From contig WOFQ01000002.1 of the NCBI GenBank assembly GCA_012184525.1, forward strand, positions 1,426,001 to 1,490,000: a DNA stretch of 64,000 nt, given 5' to 3'. This DNA is from Xenoacremonium recifei. Lineage: Eukaryota > Ascomycota > Sordariomycetes > Hypocreales > Nectriaceae. The notes beneath the pieces are model-generated. The model ran no database searches, was not told where the DNA came from, and saw only the letters and a program-made list of their open reading frames with translations. The translations under genes and the position numbers were made by a program. Of this stretch, positions 1 through 10,771 are shown in pieces. Position 1 is the first letter of the stretch; every line of letters starts with the position of its first letter.

Positions 1-910
1 CGGGAATGTTTAGACGGCTCTTGACCGACGTCTTGCCCATGCCGTACCAGCTGATGATCCATTGTAGGGAGCCAAGCTGAGTTCGTCATTAGCACCTATA
101 CTGCCATGAATCTGAAAGGTAACTTACGAGTGGAAAAGCTATTCGCCACAGTGTGAGGATGAGTTGGTAATTCTCCTGCGTGGGCGGAAACCACCCCTCG
201 ATGACCGCCATGGTGAATGTAAACAAAAGACAGCTGGCCGGAAGTCGCCGGGATCAAATTCCCGTTTCTTTGTGAGACACCTTCTGCACAGACGACTACT
301 CTAGTTCCGGGATGAAATCAATTACAGAAGAGGTCGAGTATCTCATTAAATGCAGAGTTTTCTTAAAAAGATCGTCGAGTCGACTTTCCATGATCCATGA
401 TGTAAAACGCCCATACTTGTCGGAGGCATATCAATTGTGACAAGTGCCACCGCCTGCCTCATTGAGCGACGACAACCTTTAACGCACACTGACCGCCGGG
501 CGCTAAATTACAGCAAGTTTTCGCTGAGCTATAGCGTAGTAGTCACTAATATATAGCAGGGTAAAGGCTAATTTATAGCGCAGGAGCTACCTACTGTTGT
601 ATAGCGCGAGGACTTGAAGCCATATGAGCCTGAGAGTGACTTTTAATTTACGTGCGATATGCCAGATATACCTGCGCTTGATTCGCTGGTGCTAGTTGAA
701 AAGAGGTATATAAACAGGGAGGAGAGGGTAACCTTCACAGCCCGAATAGTTGCCCAAGGAGTCGTAAGACATGGTATTCTCTGACCGATATGTCGTTCCA
801 TGAATAGTGCATGAAGGGACACACGTATCTCATTAGTGAGCTGAGAATCTCTAAATGAATATAAATATATTGTACTCAAGAAACGTTGATCAGCATGAGA
901 CTTGGTGCCA
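1..910. other. gene-free left edge with short TATAGC repeats
   Basis: No convincing coding sequence is visible. The part from about 530 to 606 carries four copies of a TATAGC(G) motif at about 22-26 bp spacing (starts near 530, 552, 574 and 600). The rest is moderately AT-rich and featureless. It lies downstream of the decayed minus-strand locus that ends at 911. Confidence 0.5.
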
Positions 911-3790
911 CTAGTCCTCCCTCATCTCGTTTTCCAGTTGAACTGCAGTCTCAATCTGCAGCTTCCTAGCCACTTCAACATACTCTCGTACTTCTGTCGA
1001 CGTCAAGTCCGTGAAGATATGCTTTGATGCTGTGTAGACCTCCTCTTCCGAGTACACACTGAGCGCAGAAGTCATGATCACAAGCCTCAACCGACGGTAA
1101 TACTCATCAATGCCATCCCTGAATCTGGCCAACCGATGGTAAAGTCGAACTTGACGCTAACACTGGCGGATGCCACGTTGATTGCTCCCAGAGTTAGTTT
1201 GTGCCCAAACCCAGAGAGCTCAAACGAAGGCAGGTTCAATTCGATGTTCAGCGCAAGGACCAGGTGTGCAGAGGCTGTACGTCTAGGAACGACATATGCT
1301 GTAGCCTGCAGGTGAGCACCGGTACCCTCCAACTTGAGCATGCCCAGGTCCAGATCTGTACTGATGGTGGCTGTGAAACCGTCCTTGTCTCCAGTGGCAT
1401 TGACGTCAAATTCAAACCCTATCAACACGAGATGGGCTGACATGAAGAACGGCTTTTCCGGGGTCTTGGTCGAGATATACACGACAGGGCCATCCTTTAG
1501 CATAGACGGATCGTCTAAACCTTTGGGCTGTGGCACGCCGTACTCAGAAGCCTTCTTTTGACCGCGCGTAAGTTTGAGGAAGGCGCCACTGTTTTTGGCG
1601 AAACATAATAGTGTCATCATGCTAATGAATTGGAACGCGTTCTTTCGAACCTCAATGCAAGTGTATTCAGACCAGATGAAGTTGTTGGCTATAGAAACAG
1701 TAAGAAAGTGCAATGATGTGAGATCTCCTCGACAGGGTTTGGAGGAGGATAGATTTACCTTTGAAGCAGAGACTGGCTTCGTAGAAAAAGTCGTGCGAGA
1801 CTCCAAGGGGTGGATTAAAATGCTGCACTTTAATGTCTTGCAATGCCGCCTTCAGCTGGAGATTGTTGATGACAACGTTGGACTTGAGGAATTCGCCGCC
1901 TACTGCTGGCAAACCTTGTTGCTTGAGGATGAAGTCGACCAGTACTTGCATGTTCAAGTTCTCAAGCTGACCAGAGAAGTAACAGTTCATCAAGTCACTC
2001 TGTGCATAGTAGAAAGCAATACTGGGAAACAATTAGTTGACTGAATAGGCAATCAGAGAAAAACAAACATACCGTCCTGTGATATTATCGTTGCTCCCGG
2101 TATCAAGAGTTAACTCGCTACTGAAGCTGAGGAGAGCAGGAATACCACCCTCCGCCGCCGAGAATATGCCTTCGAGGTAAAGGCCGCGTGCTTGAAGCCC
2201 CTTGAAGTGGAAGATATCTCGGAGGGTACCTTTGATACCGCCTTTGAATCCCAAGCCACCGTCAGCAAGCTGCACTACAAAGCCGGCCTGCTCAACTTTG
2301 ATAAGATCTTGGGTCACGACTGAAGACCAAATTTCCACGTCAGCCAACAGACCAATTTCAAGGCCTTGCTTATTGGCATCTAGATAGAAATTACCGCCGA
2401 TGACAAAGTTGCATTTGCCAGAATTTTGGTCTCCGCAAAGTTCTATCTTTTTCATCTTTACACCTAGGCCGAAACCTTGAGTGCTGATTTCACCGACAAC
2501 GTCGATTTCTCCTTCGCCAATCCATCTAGAGATAATACCAAACTTCTTGGTCATCTTGAGAGTAGTTCTAACAGAAAGGCCAAGTTGCAGGCCGCTTGGA
2601 GAAGTGCTGGATTTCGACTGGGGCAGCCTCTTGTTTTTTGTGCCGGCCTTTTGGGTGTTGACTTGACCGACGTATAGAGCCACAGTGGTGTTATTGACCT
2701 CAATGTACTGACCTAAATCTTGGACACAGTCGAGGGTAATCAACTCAAGGAGTTTGTCTTTCAACTCCATGCTAAGGCAGACTCCCCAGGAGTTGCTGCC
2801 CTCGAAAGTGGCTGCAAGCTCGATGTGTTCGAAAACGCTCCAGTTGGTATCGGCGGAGATTAAGATGGAGCTAGCATTGTCTGACTTCGACAGAGAGACT
2901 GCCAAGTTCATCAACCACAACCGCATTTGTGACATGTGCAGGCCAATATAGCGGATTCTGAACCTTGTCAGTCAGGAGATCGGGGTCCCGGACAAAGTTG
3001 ATAGGGAAGGTTCTCAGCAGAGAATCGGCAGCATTTGGACCAAGGAGCATATAGAAGATAGTTGCCAGAGACGGAAGACCATTCTGACATCCTGAAGTGC
3101 CTGTCTTGATAGCAGCGCCGAGAGTCAAGTCGCGGTTCAGCACCAAGTGGCTGAGTAGATCACGGAAGGAGTCCAACTGCTTCAACTTCAGTGTCTCGAA
3201 CTGGTCCCCAGCGGGAATATCGAACTCGTCAATGTTAAACTTGCGAAAAACCTCCCAGTCGGGTTTCGCTGCCGTGGGCTTGGTAATGACCTAGTCACGC
3301 GAAGAAGCATCGAGAGAACCAGCCGTAGTTATGGATATGAACTTCTTGCTGGCCACACTCTGCTTTTGGAAAGGCAAGTTGAAATCCAAATTGTCTTCCG
3401 AACAGAGCTTGTCAAACATGAGCATACTTTGAGTCATTTTCTCGTTCAGACGGACCCAACTAATCTCAGTCTTGATCTCTTTTGCCTCTTGTCGGTTAGG
3501 GGCGTCTTTCTTGGGCTTTTTAACGCTGCCCCCTCCCAAAGAATCGAGATATGCCGGAGTGCACCTGCCTATGTCCAGCTTTGCAACCAGACTATCGACG
3601 TAAAACTGATTGAAGTGAGCTACGTTCCATGAGTCATGTGGCCGAACGGTGACGAAGTCGAGATTCTTTAGAGTGAGCTTATCTAAAACATTACTCTTCT
3701 ATATCAATGAGACTCACAGCTCCGAGATGTGTGAGAAGATGATGTGAGCTATCAGAGGAGAAGAATCGTCCATTCCATTACTAGATATCC
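911..3790 (-). pseudogene. decayed multi-exon locus of unknown function (beta-rich, Gly-rich protein)
   Basis: I do not recognise the family. Coding character is clear on the minus strand in successive blocks: about 3640-3291, 3275-2880, 2972-2090, 2038-1750, 1707-1120 and 1150-911. Two ordinary introns join some of them: one starts GTATGT near 2073 and ends TTTCCCAG near 2022, the other starts GTAAAT near 1749 and ends TTCTATAG near 1708. The middle and C-terminal parts are rich in short hydrophobic/Gly strands, as in an all-beta repeat protein. Three interruptions are not explained by good introns: an in-frame TAG at 3291-3293 with coding on both sides in the same frame, a frame change near 2963 with no usable splice pair, and a second frame change near 1130. 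I could not connect an ATG to the 5' end; an ATG near 3774 is out of frame with what follows unless splicing is unusual. Most simply this is a pseudogene or rapidly decaying gene; a mis-read intron structure is the alternative. Confidence 0.5.
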
Positions 3791-3903
3791 CATCAACTCC
3801 AACTCAAGATGTAATCATCGCCAATCAAAATACCTCCCGCTTCCCAAACTCCAAGCCAAATTCTATGAAACCTCCAAACTCTCATAACCGCCCCCCCAAC
3901 AGT

Positions 3904-6519
3904 TCACATCACCACACAATCCTTATCCCTACTCTGCGGCGCCGTCCCCAGCACCGCCGTCGGATTCACCGGCGGCCTCCTATTACTCGGCCTTAACCCC
4001 CCCGGCGCTCCCGTCCTCGCCGGCGTGCGTGCCGGCGCCGTACTCGGACTGCTCGCCGCGTGACTCGGGTGTCCGACAGGGGGCACATACGCCGGGTCGT
4101 GCGCCGCCTGCTCATAAGACGGCGGCGCGTCGTCTGTGCCCTCCTCGCCCGGGCGGTTGACGCCCGGGCGGCGCGGCGGGATCAGAGGCCGGACGACTTG
4201 CTGCGTGGGGCGGCGTTGGGCGTTGGTTGTTACCGGGACGGTGTTGGAGCTTGTGCGGATGGGTGTGAGTGAGTCTTGGCTGCGTGTGGCGGAGGATTGG
4301 GACATGGATCCGTTGCGGGAGGTGATGCCGCTTTGCTGGGGGGTGAGACCGCCTCTGCTCCCTTGGCTTCCTCGACGGGGCACGAGACTCGGCTGGCGGC
4401 CCTGTTGCTCGATATACTGCTCCGAGAGGATGCTCTCCCTTCGTCGTCTAGCTTCCGCAGCGCGATGCCTTTCGTCTTCCTCTTCCTGAAGCTGCAGCGC
4501 CAGTGCCAGGTCTCTATCCTCTTGCTCTGTACTCGGGCTCAATGGCGTGTCGTTGGTCTGTCTGGCTTTCCCTCGCCTGCCCTGCACCGTCGTCCACTCG
4601 CCACCCTGGTCTTCTTGATAGTTCGCAGCGCTGTCCAAGGCCAGAGTTGCGCCAGAGCCAACCACGAGGAAGTCTCCCGACAAGAATTCAGTCCTCTCTC
4701 CATTAACATCGGAAAGAGTTTCCCACACTATTTCCGCGTGGCTTTTGAAACCCGCGTCCGTCACGAGAGTCAGCAGTTGCATGGTTTGCGGGTGGCAGTA
4801 CAATGTGCTAAAGTGATCGTTTCGGAACAAGATAGCGAAGGTGCCCGGTCGAATCGCCTTGCCAATCACCTCAATGCCCCAAGGAGTGAGCTGAGTCGCT
4901 GAAGACTCTAGAAAGCCCCTGATAGTCAGAATGTCTTGATACAGCTGCTGCTCCGACTCGCTGAGCCCTTGTTCAGGGTCGAACAGCTTTCCTTCTAACT
5001 CCTCCTCTCGAAACAACAGGTTCTGTGCATCTTCGTACGACGCAGCCTGTCGTGCAAGAGCTTCGTACGCAGGATCGTTCTGAGACGGTAGCCAACCATG
5101 AATCAGAGGGATAGAAAAGGTTGCATACAGGCCCATCTCCGCTGTATTCTCAAAGGTGCCTGGGATGAGGTCCCCACGCTCCGTAGGATGCAGGTGAGTC
5201 AGGGACGTCCTCTTATAGGCGTTCACCATCCTCTCCGTCGGTATGAAGCGTGGGTTGACATTCATCCCTGTATGAAGACTCTGTAAGAAGCTGTACAGAT
5301 CGGTCACGTCTGGTAGTTGGTCATCCGAGTTCGTTCGCCTTGGAGACATGAGCTCATCGAGCACCGCCTGCAGCAACAAGTCTAAGCTGATTTGTTCTCG
5401 CGATCGCAGGACATGTACCATCGCTGTGTCCGGCTCGTCACCAGGAGTCGTTAATGAAAGAGCGTTGACAAGAGCAACTAGAGGGCAAGGACCATTCGCG
5501 TTTTGTATCAGTATAGGCGACGTTCTCGGATTCTTGGACGCGCTAGCATCGTGCCATGTGACGTTTTTGACCTGGTATGTTTCAGTTTTGCCGTCAACAG
5601 GCTCTCTGGTGGGCTTCCAAGCCGCTGGCTCTGTCGGGCGCCTCGGTGGTAAGGGAGGGTTATCGTTTGTGAGTTCATCTTGGGTACCCTTTGCGGCGTT
5701 GGTGGAGGATTCTCCTTCCACCATGTTCCAGTCATCCATGAAATTGCTCGGTTCAGAACCGGTGACGTTCGCTTTCCCCTTGTTTGCCGAGCCTATATCG
5801 TCCCAAACGTGCTCATCCTCGGCGAGTTCGCTAGACATGGCATTCACAGGAGACAAGGGAACCTTCCCGGGTGGCCCGAGGGGATCATCGTCCCAGGCCG
5901 GTGAGTCTCCCCTAGAGGGTAGATTGACCATAACGGGTGAGGGTGCTAGTGCGGGATGTTGAGGCGCCATCACATCGTCTACCCAGGGGTCTTTCGCGTC
6001 GTCATCCAGTAGGCTCGGCTGGGGTATCGATGGCGGCTGCGGCTGCGGTTGGCTCATGGTTGACCCGGTGTGCTGGGCACTGATCGCCGGTTGCCAGGGA
6101 TTGCTGCTTGGCTCGCCCGAGCCCATCTGAGAGAATGATTCTGCGGGAGGTGCTGGTTGAGGCGAGGGCACCCTCTTCCTGAGAAAAGGATTGGTCTCTG
6201 CCCTCGGCCCAGGCCTCAGGAGATCGGGCGCTTTGTCCAGTGTGGGGGTCATCCCAGCTGCTCGTCCGTCATCCCAGGCATTCTCCTCGGCTTCAAGGCC
6301 TGTCGCCGCAGCGCCTGGTCTCAATGACGGTGGCACAGTCTGTACAGGGACGCCTTCTGTACTCATAGAAGTTGTCTGGAGCCGTTGCGCCACGTCTTCC
6401 CAGGGACTGTCGTTCGGGTCGTCGCCCCAGGGATTACTCTGCGGGGGTATTGGAGTCGCATTCGGGTTATCGTTCGAGGCGGCGCTGGAGTCCTCGGGGA
6501 GGGCTTTTCGGTTCACCAT
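3904..6519 (-). CDS. MINDY-family K48-type deubiquitinase with C-terminal CaaX box
   Basis: Single-exon protein of 871 residues. The catalytic domain (about residues 313-620) has the MINDY (FAM63, old DUF544) active site: NANGPCPLVALVN with the nucleophile at Cys345, and a later RNDHFSTL block supplying the catalytic His. MINDY-1/2 enzymes trim K48-linked ubiquitin chains; budding yeast has the relatives Miy1 (YPL191C) and YGL082W. A DRDLALALQLQEEE helix after the domain looks like a ubiquitin-interacting motif. The protein ends in CVVM, a CaaX box expected to be farnesylated, so membrane attachment is likely. The N-terminal 300 residues are low-complexity and disordered, with repeated acidic tryptophan motifs (WEDV, WDDG, WVDD, WDDD, WDDI) and NPF/NPW tripeptides. 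The ATG at 6519 is the first in frame. It lies head-to-tail with the J-protein gene upstream. Family assignment is firm; the prenylation is inferred. Confidence 0.93.
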   Translation of the reverse strand: MVNRKALPEDSSAASNDNPNATPIPPQSNPWGDDPNDSPWEDVAQRLQTTSMSTEGVPVQTVPPSLRPGAAATGLEAEENAWDDGRAAGMTPTLDKAPDLLRPGPRAETNPFLRKRVPSPQPAPPAESFSQMGSGEPSSNPWQPAISAQHTGSTMSQPQPQPPSIPQPSLLDDDAKDPWVDDVMAPQHPALAPSPVMVNLPSRGDSPAWDDDPLGPPGKVPLSPVNAMSSELAEDEHVWDDIGSANKGKANVTGSEPSNFMDDWNMVEGESSTNAAKGTQDELTNDNPPLPPRRPTEPAAWKPTREPVDGKTETYQVKNVTWHDASASKNPRTSPILIQNANGPCPLVALVNALSLTTPGDEPDTAMVHVLRSREQISLDLLLQAVLDELMSPRRTNSDDQLPDVTDLYSFLQSLHTGMNVNPRFIPTERMVNAYKRTSLTHLHPTERGDLIPGTFENTAEMGLYATFSIPLIHGWLPSQNDPAYEALARQAASYEDAQNLLFREEELEGKLFDPEQGLSESEQQLYQDILTIRGFLESSATQLTPWGIEVIGKAIRPGTFAILFRNDHFSTLYCHPQTMQLLTLVTDAGFKSHAEIVWETLSDVNGERTEFLSGDFLVVGSGATLALDSAANYQEDQGGEWTTVQGRRGKARQTNDTPLSPSTEQEDRDLALALQLQEEEDERHRAAEARRRRESILSEQYIEQQGRQPSLVPRRGSQGSRGGLTPQQSGITSRNGSMSQSSATRSQDSLTPIRTSSNTVPVTTNAQRRPTQQVVRPLIPPRRPGVNRPGEEGTDDAPPSYEQAAHDPAYVPPVGHPSHAASSPSTAPARTPARTGAPGGLRPSNRRPPVNPTAVLGTAPQSRDKDCVVM

Positions 6520-7454
6520 GTTGTCGGGCTGTCGTAAGAAACGAGAGTGTATCGCTAGGAATCAGGATCACGATTATTGGGTGTATCGAGCCCTGGAACG
6601 CAGGGAATCGTTGCTGAGTGCCGCTCGACTATTGCAGTCTCTCGTGGATGCGGCGGGGTTTCGGGTCATGGGAGTTCAAGCGGCGCGCAAGCTTCAAGAG
6701 GCAAATTGGCTGTCGCAGAAATGGTGAGGCTAGCTCCGGAGGCCGGGCAATTGCGAGATTCACCTCTTCAAATCCGTTGACATCAGCAGTCCGGAGGCCG
6801 CTGGAGCTCGAGAGTTTGAACTGAGCTGAACTGAGCTGTCGTCACTGGATGCCGCTGGTCCCGCACTGATTAGAGGCGTGGCGGTGCAGTCGCAAAGAGC
6901 CGCGTCGAAATACTATCAGGGTCGGGCGGTGGAGAGAGAATAAAAGAATTCCTGAGGAAGAAACTGAAATCAAATTGAGTGGCTGACAGGACACATTTCA
7001 ACGGATGCCTGCGTCCAGCAAAATGGGGTTTGCGTACTTCCGTGATGCAGCTTCCAGGCTGCCTTCAATCCTGCGGAAGGTCAATCAATCAATCAGGGCG
7101 CTTCCGCCACCAGCCATACTCAGCGCCACAGATGACGTGGGCCTAAGCCCGGCCCGCGCTCTCCACCCTGAGACCGAAAATCCGGGGATTTCCATTCTTG
7201 ATGCACCGCCGACGGACACGATAAAGACCTCCTTCTATTATATGCTCGATGCGTCTTCCTGTACTAGATCTGCTTGGTTCAGCCTCGTTCGTTGGGTCGC
7301 CACAGCTCAGTCCCAAAATGCCACAACGCCAACTCCAGCCTTGGTCCCAAACAAGAAGCGAAATGCCAGTCATGCGATCCGAATCAGTCTTTCTTTCTTC
7401 CATTCTTCGTACAGCGTCTTCCCGTGAATCCAATTCGCTCGCCCACTTCATCGA
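6520..7454. other. intergenic, promoter side of the MINDY gene
   Basis: This is 935 bp between the MINDY start and the stop of the J-protein gene. Small frames are present on both strands but none has a recognisable protein. It presumably holds the MINDY promoter and the J-protein 3' region. No repeat or RNA gene was seen. Confidence 0.45.
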
Positions 7455-8580
7455 TCATCGGCTGATGCCGAGATTGTGCAGCCGCTCACACGAGGGCATC
7501 GTAAACGCCTCCGCAACCGCCATCTTCTCCGGATCCTGGTAAAACCAGCCTTGAGCCGCTTCTCGGAGCCGTTGTCGGTACATCATCTCGTTCTCGCACT
7601 CATTCCGCAGGTGTTTCACCAAGTTGATCTCGGCTGTTTTGTCGAGCTGGCTCAGCTTGTGGCTGTTGTATTTCGCAACGTCGCTCGGGTTGACAAAGTA
7701 TTCGACGCCGAGGTTCGGCGTGGTGCGGCCCTCCGTGTAAGGTCCCATGGGATTGTCGTAGACCATGCGGGGGCCGGAAGAGCCTGTAGTACCGCTCGAG
7801 AAGATTGATGTGATGAGAGGGAGAATGAAGAAGAGGAGAATCGGGAGGAGGCCTAGGAGCGTCTGGAGTCCTCCACCCTCCTGCTGCCCTTGTTGATTTG
7901 CTTCCCGGGGTCGTCTTCGAGGTCGGGCGCCGCCAAACTGGTGCACCCGGATTCCCGGGCCTCCGCCAAGGTTGAAAACAAAGCCTGGGCCGGTATCAAA
8001 GCCTGCATTTGTTAGTCCATGTTCTGCTTGCTCCGACGCTTTGTGGTCGCGGGTGCTCACCTCCGAAGGGGCCGCCTCCAAAACCACCTCCACCGAAAAA
8101 TCTGGCAAACATCTCCTCCGGCGTCATCTCGTCCTCCCACATGCCGCCAGCCCGCCCGCCAGCTGCCTGTCGTGATTGGAACCCGGAGAACGGGTTCTGC
8201 GCCCGGGCGCTCTCGAAGCGGCTATCAGGGTCTGTACCAAACCTATCATACTTCTCCCTCTTTTCCTTGTCGCCCAAGATGCCAAATGCTCGGCTTACCA
8301 TCTTGAAAGCCTCGTCCGCATGCTCATGTCCATTTTTATCCGGGTGCGTCAGCAAAGACTGCTTTCGATACGCCTTCTTGATATCCGACTCTGTGCATGT
8401 CGAGCGGACGCTTTCCAAGTCCAGAATGTCATAAAACGCCGTGGCATTGCATTTCCGGATCCGCAGAACTGCAGCCTTCTGCTCGACTGTGTAGGTACGG
8501 CCTTGGTTTCCCTGATTATGCTCCCGGGAGCGAGGCGCAGAGCCGCCCGTGTCGGCCCCGGAGGATGTTGCGCTCGGCAT
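7455..8580 (-). CDS. ER-type J-domain co-chaperone (DNAJB12/Hlj1-like)
   Basis: Two exons, 8580-8061 and 8002-7455, joined by a phase-1 intron (GTGAGC...ATGCAG) give 355 residues. The J domain lies near residues 50-120 and carries the HPD triad (THPDKNGHEHADEAF), so it should stimulate Hsp70 ATPase. A Gly/Phe-rich linker follows (GGGGFGGGPFGG, split by the intron). Next comes one strongly hydrophobic segment (LLGLLPILLFFILPLI), then a C-terminal region of the DUF1977 type (LGVEYFVNPSDV onward). This order is the signature of tail-side membrane-anchored J-proteins such as yeast Hlj1 and mammalian DNAJB12/14, which act at the cytosolic face of the ER in ERAD. The start is the ATG at 8580; the frame runs further upstream but without another ATG. 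Confident on family, less so on which yeast protein is the orthologue. Confidence 0.9.
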
Positions 8581-9353
8581 CGACGATGAGATTCTGCGAC
8601 GATCGATAGAAACGTATAGTCGGCGTTGGATCAAGAGACTCGGCGCGGGGCGTCGAAGAGGCGCTGGAGGACGTTATCTCGCCCAGCAAGGTCAGAAGGT
8701 GGCTTCTTCGGGGCCAGCCAAAATGGGGGGTTCAAAAGACTCGTTGAAGCGTAAAGACGTGGAAGAGGGGGTGAGCATGCAAATTCTAGCGCACTCGAAG
8801 CAAGCACACACAAAGAGCGAGGATATTAGGGAGCGAAATCGATAGGTTTGGATGCATGTGACGGTCTGGCAAGACTCGATCAGCAGCTTGCGCTTCAATG
8901 CATCCCCCAACTTTCCCAGCCGACGGCGCCATTCTGGAAATGTTGCCATCCACCAAACCCACCCACCAGCGTCCCAGCCACGTGATGGGCCCACAGGAAC
9001 AGTAACTGCATTTTGACCTACCCTACAGCTCCCTCGCGCAAATCGTGGCATTCTCCTTCAATAGACGCTTCAAGGCAATTTTTATTTTACTAGTCCTCTT
9101 TGAGATGCTAAAAAACTTGAGATTCATGCGTAGATACCAAACTTCTTTGAAAGTCTCCTGTATTGGGTTGGGTACTGTCGATGAGTTCTACACGAGAGCA
9201 TAACTTACCCGGTCTAATTCACATACGTGAATCATCACAGGTGCCACACGAATCTATACTACAAGCCAATCAGATCAAATAGACCATTTGCGTCAAACAT
9301 CAGGCTCTCATTGTTGATCCACTCTATGTCTCTCCTTGATTGTATCTCAAATA
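8581..9353. other. intergenic, J-protein promoter region
   Basis: This is 773 bp upstream of the J-protein start and downstream of the dehydrogenase stop at 9354. No convincing ORF or repeat is visible. The right half (about 9060-9340) is AT-rich. Confidence 0.4.
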
Positions 9354-10430
9354 TCATACTGAACGAGCCATTCCACCCAAAAGCATCGGGAAGTCCTGCG
9401 ACGCAACGCCCTGTAAACCCATCCGCAAGAATCCCTTGTCTGCCTCGATCTTCGGCTTCATGGCAATTAGTTCGTCAACATCCCAGTTCGTCCACAAGAA
9501 CCGCCCATGCAAAAACGCCGCCTTCTTAGTCGCAGCCCAGACGAAGAAGTTGGCCGGTAAGCTCTCCTCGTCAAAGGGCACTCCGAGACTGTCGGCCGTG
9601 TAGCCGTGGGTCTTGTTCTCGTCCGTAAGGACAAACCCGGGATGCTACAAACCTTAGAAAGACCTCGATATTATGTTTTAGAATTGCTTCACTTACTATG
9701 CTTAGTATCTGCATCTCTTCCACAGGCGTGTTCATCGCCAAGTCAGAGAGCAGGCGGTTTAGGGCGATACGTGGGGAGGTTGCTGCCGTATAATGCATAG
9801 GCAGTTCGTGAATGTGAGTTGCGTTTGTAGACACGTAAATCAAAACCTGGGTTGGTTTTTAGCATGCGCGAGGGCTGTATCAGTATAGTCGACCATACCT
9901 TGTTCTCTTTAGGGCCTTGTTTTTGGAAGCGATCAACGTTGATGAGTTGGTTCCTAACAGACAATTCGAAATACTTGAAGAGTCCCGCTAGAGTTCCATC
10001 CGCTGCCATGATATTAGTTGCTTTGAAGACCAGAGACGTCCAGATTGAACATACAGTCTGGTGTAGCTGGAACCAAGTCCGTAGCATTCAGCACTAAGAC
10101 ATCGATTACGATCCCATCCCGTGCCAAATTGTCCCAAAGCGCATTGATAGAATCAACCTCGCGAATCTGATACTGGTACCCAACTACCTTGGTGTGGCCC
10201 TTTCCCGCCTCTTCAATCTCCTTGGCGACCCGAGTAGCCTTTTCAGCATCTCGTGAAGTGATGACAACAGTGTCGGCCCCAGCAGTAACAAATGCTTGGG
10301 CAGCGGCACGACCAATAACTCCCGCTCCGCCCGTGATCAAGATCTTCCGCCCGGCCTGCGACTGCTCGGGCGACGCCGCGTCTATGGCAGGGTACTTCTT
10401 TCGGTGAAGGATTTTCGTTACCTCAGACAT
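9354..10430 (-). CDS. short-chain dehydrogenase/reductase (NAD(P)-dependent)
   Basis: Four exons (10430-10055, 10002-9899, 9846-9697, 9644-9354) give 306 residues, with all three introns in frame. The N-terminal Rossmann fold shows the classical SDR cofactor motif TGGAGVIGRA near residue 34, followed by VVITSRD, which in SDRs often selects NADP(H). VLVLNAT corresponds to the NNAG-like strand. The catalytic Tyr-x3-Lys is not obvious: IYVSTNATHIH sits where Ser/Tyr are expected, so activity could be non-classical or lost. The C-terminal half matches uncharacterised fungal SDRs often found in accessory loci. It is tandem with the aldo-keto reductase upstream (342 bp gap), so the two may act on related carbonyl substrates. 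The substrate is unknown. Confidence 0.82.
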
Positions 10431-10771
10431 GGTGAGAAGTTGCCTGTTGTTGAGTTTTGATATATCGATTGAGGAGAGAAGTGAGAATGGATTGAAATGA
10501 GGGGGATATTTACCAAAGTCGCGTAAATAGGCATTCCAGGAAGCTATCTGAATCCTTCCGTCTTACGTCAGAAACAGACACCTAGTCGGCCATGGTATTG
10601 CGCAGTATCATTACAAGCGAAGGTGGGCTGACCCCAAATTGGGACTAATGCCATATATCGTCTACCTAGTTCACCATCTTCTGCCAGTACGTGTTCATGG
10701 TGGACCTTCTTGGTGTTTTCGAACAGCATAGCCATCCCCCACGCATCCAAGAACGACTCGCAGTTCTAGGA
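10431..10771. other. intergenic between SDR and AKR genes
   Basis: This 341-bp stretch holds the SDR promoter and the AKR 3' end. Small open frames at 10568-10750 have no protein-like features. Confidence 0.4.

Noticed and set aside
643..879. 78-codon minus-strand frame at the left edge
   Set aside because: Low-complexity AT-rich translation with no features and no supporting exon.
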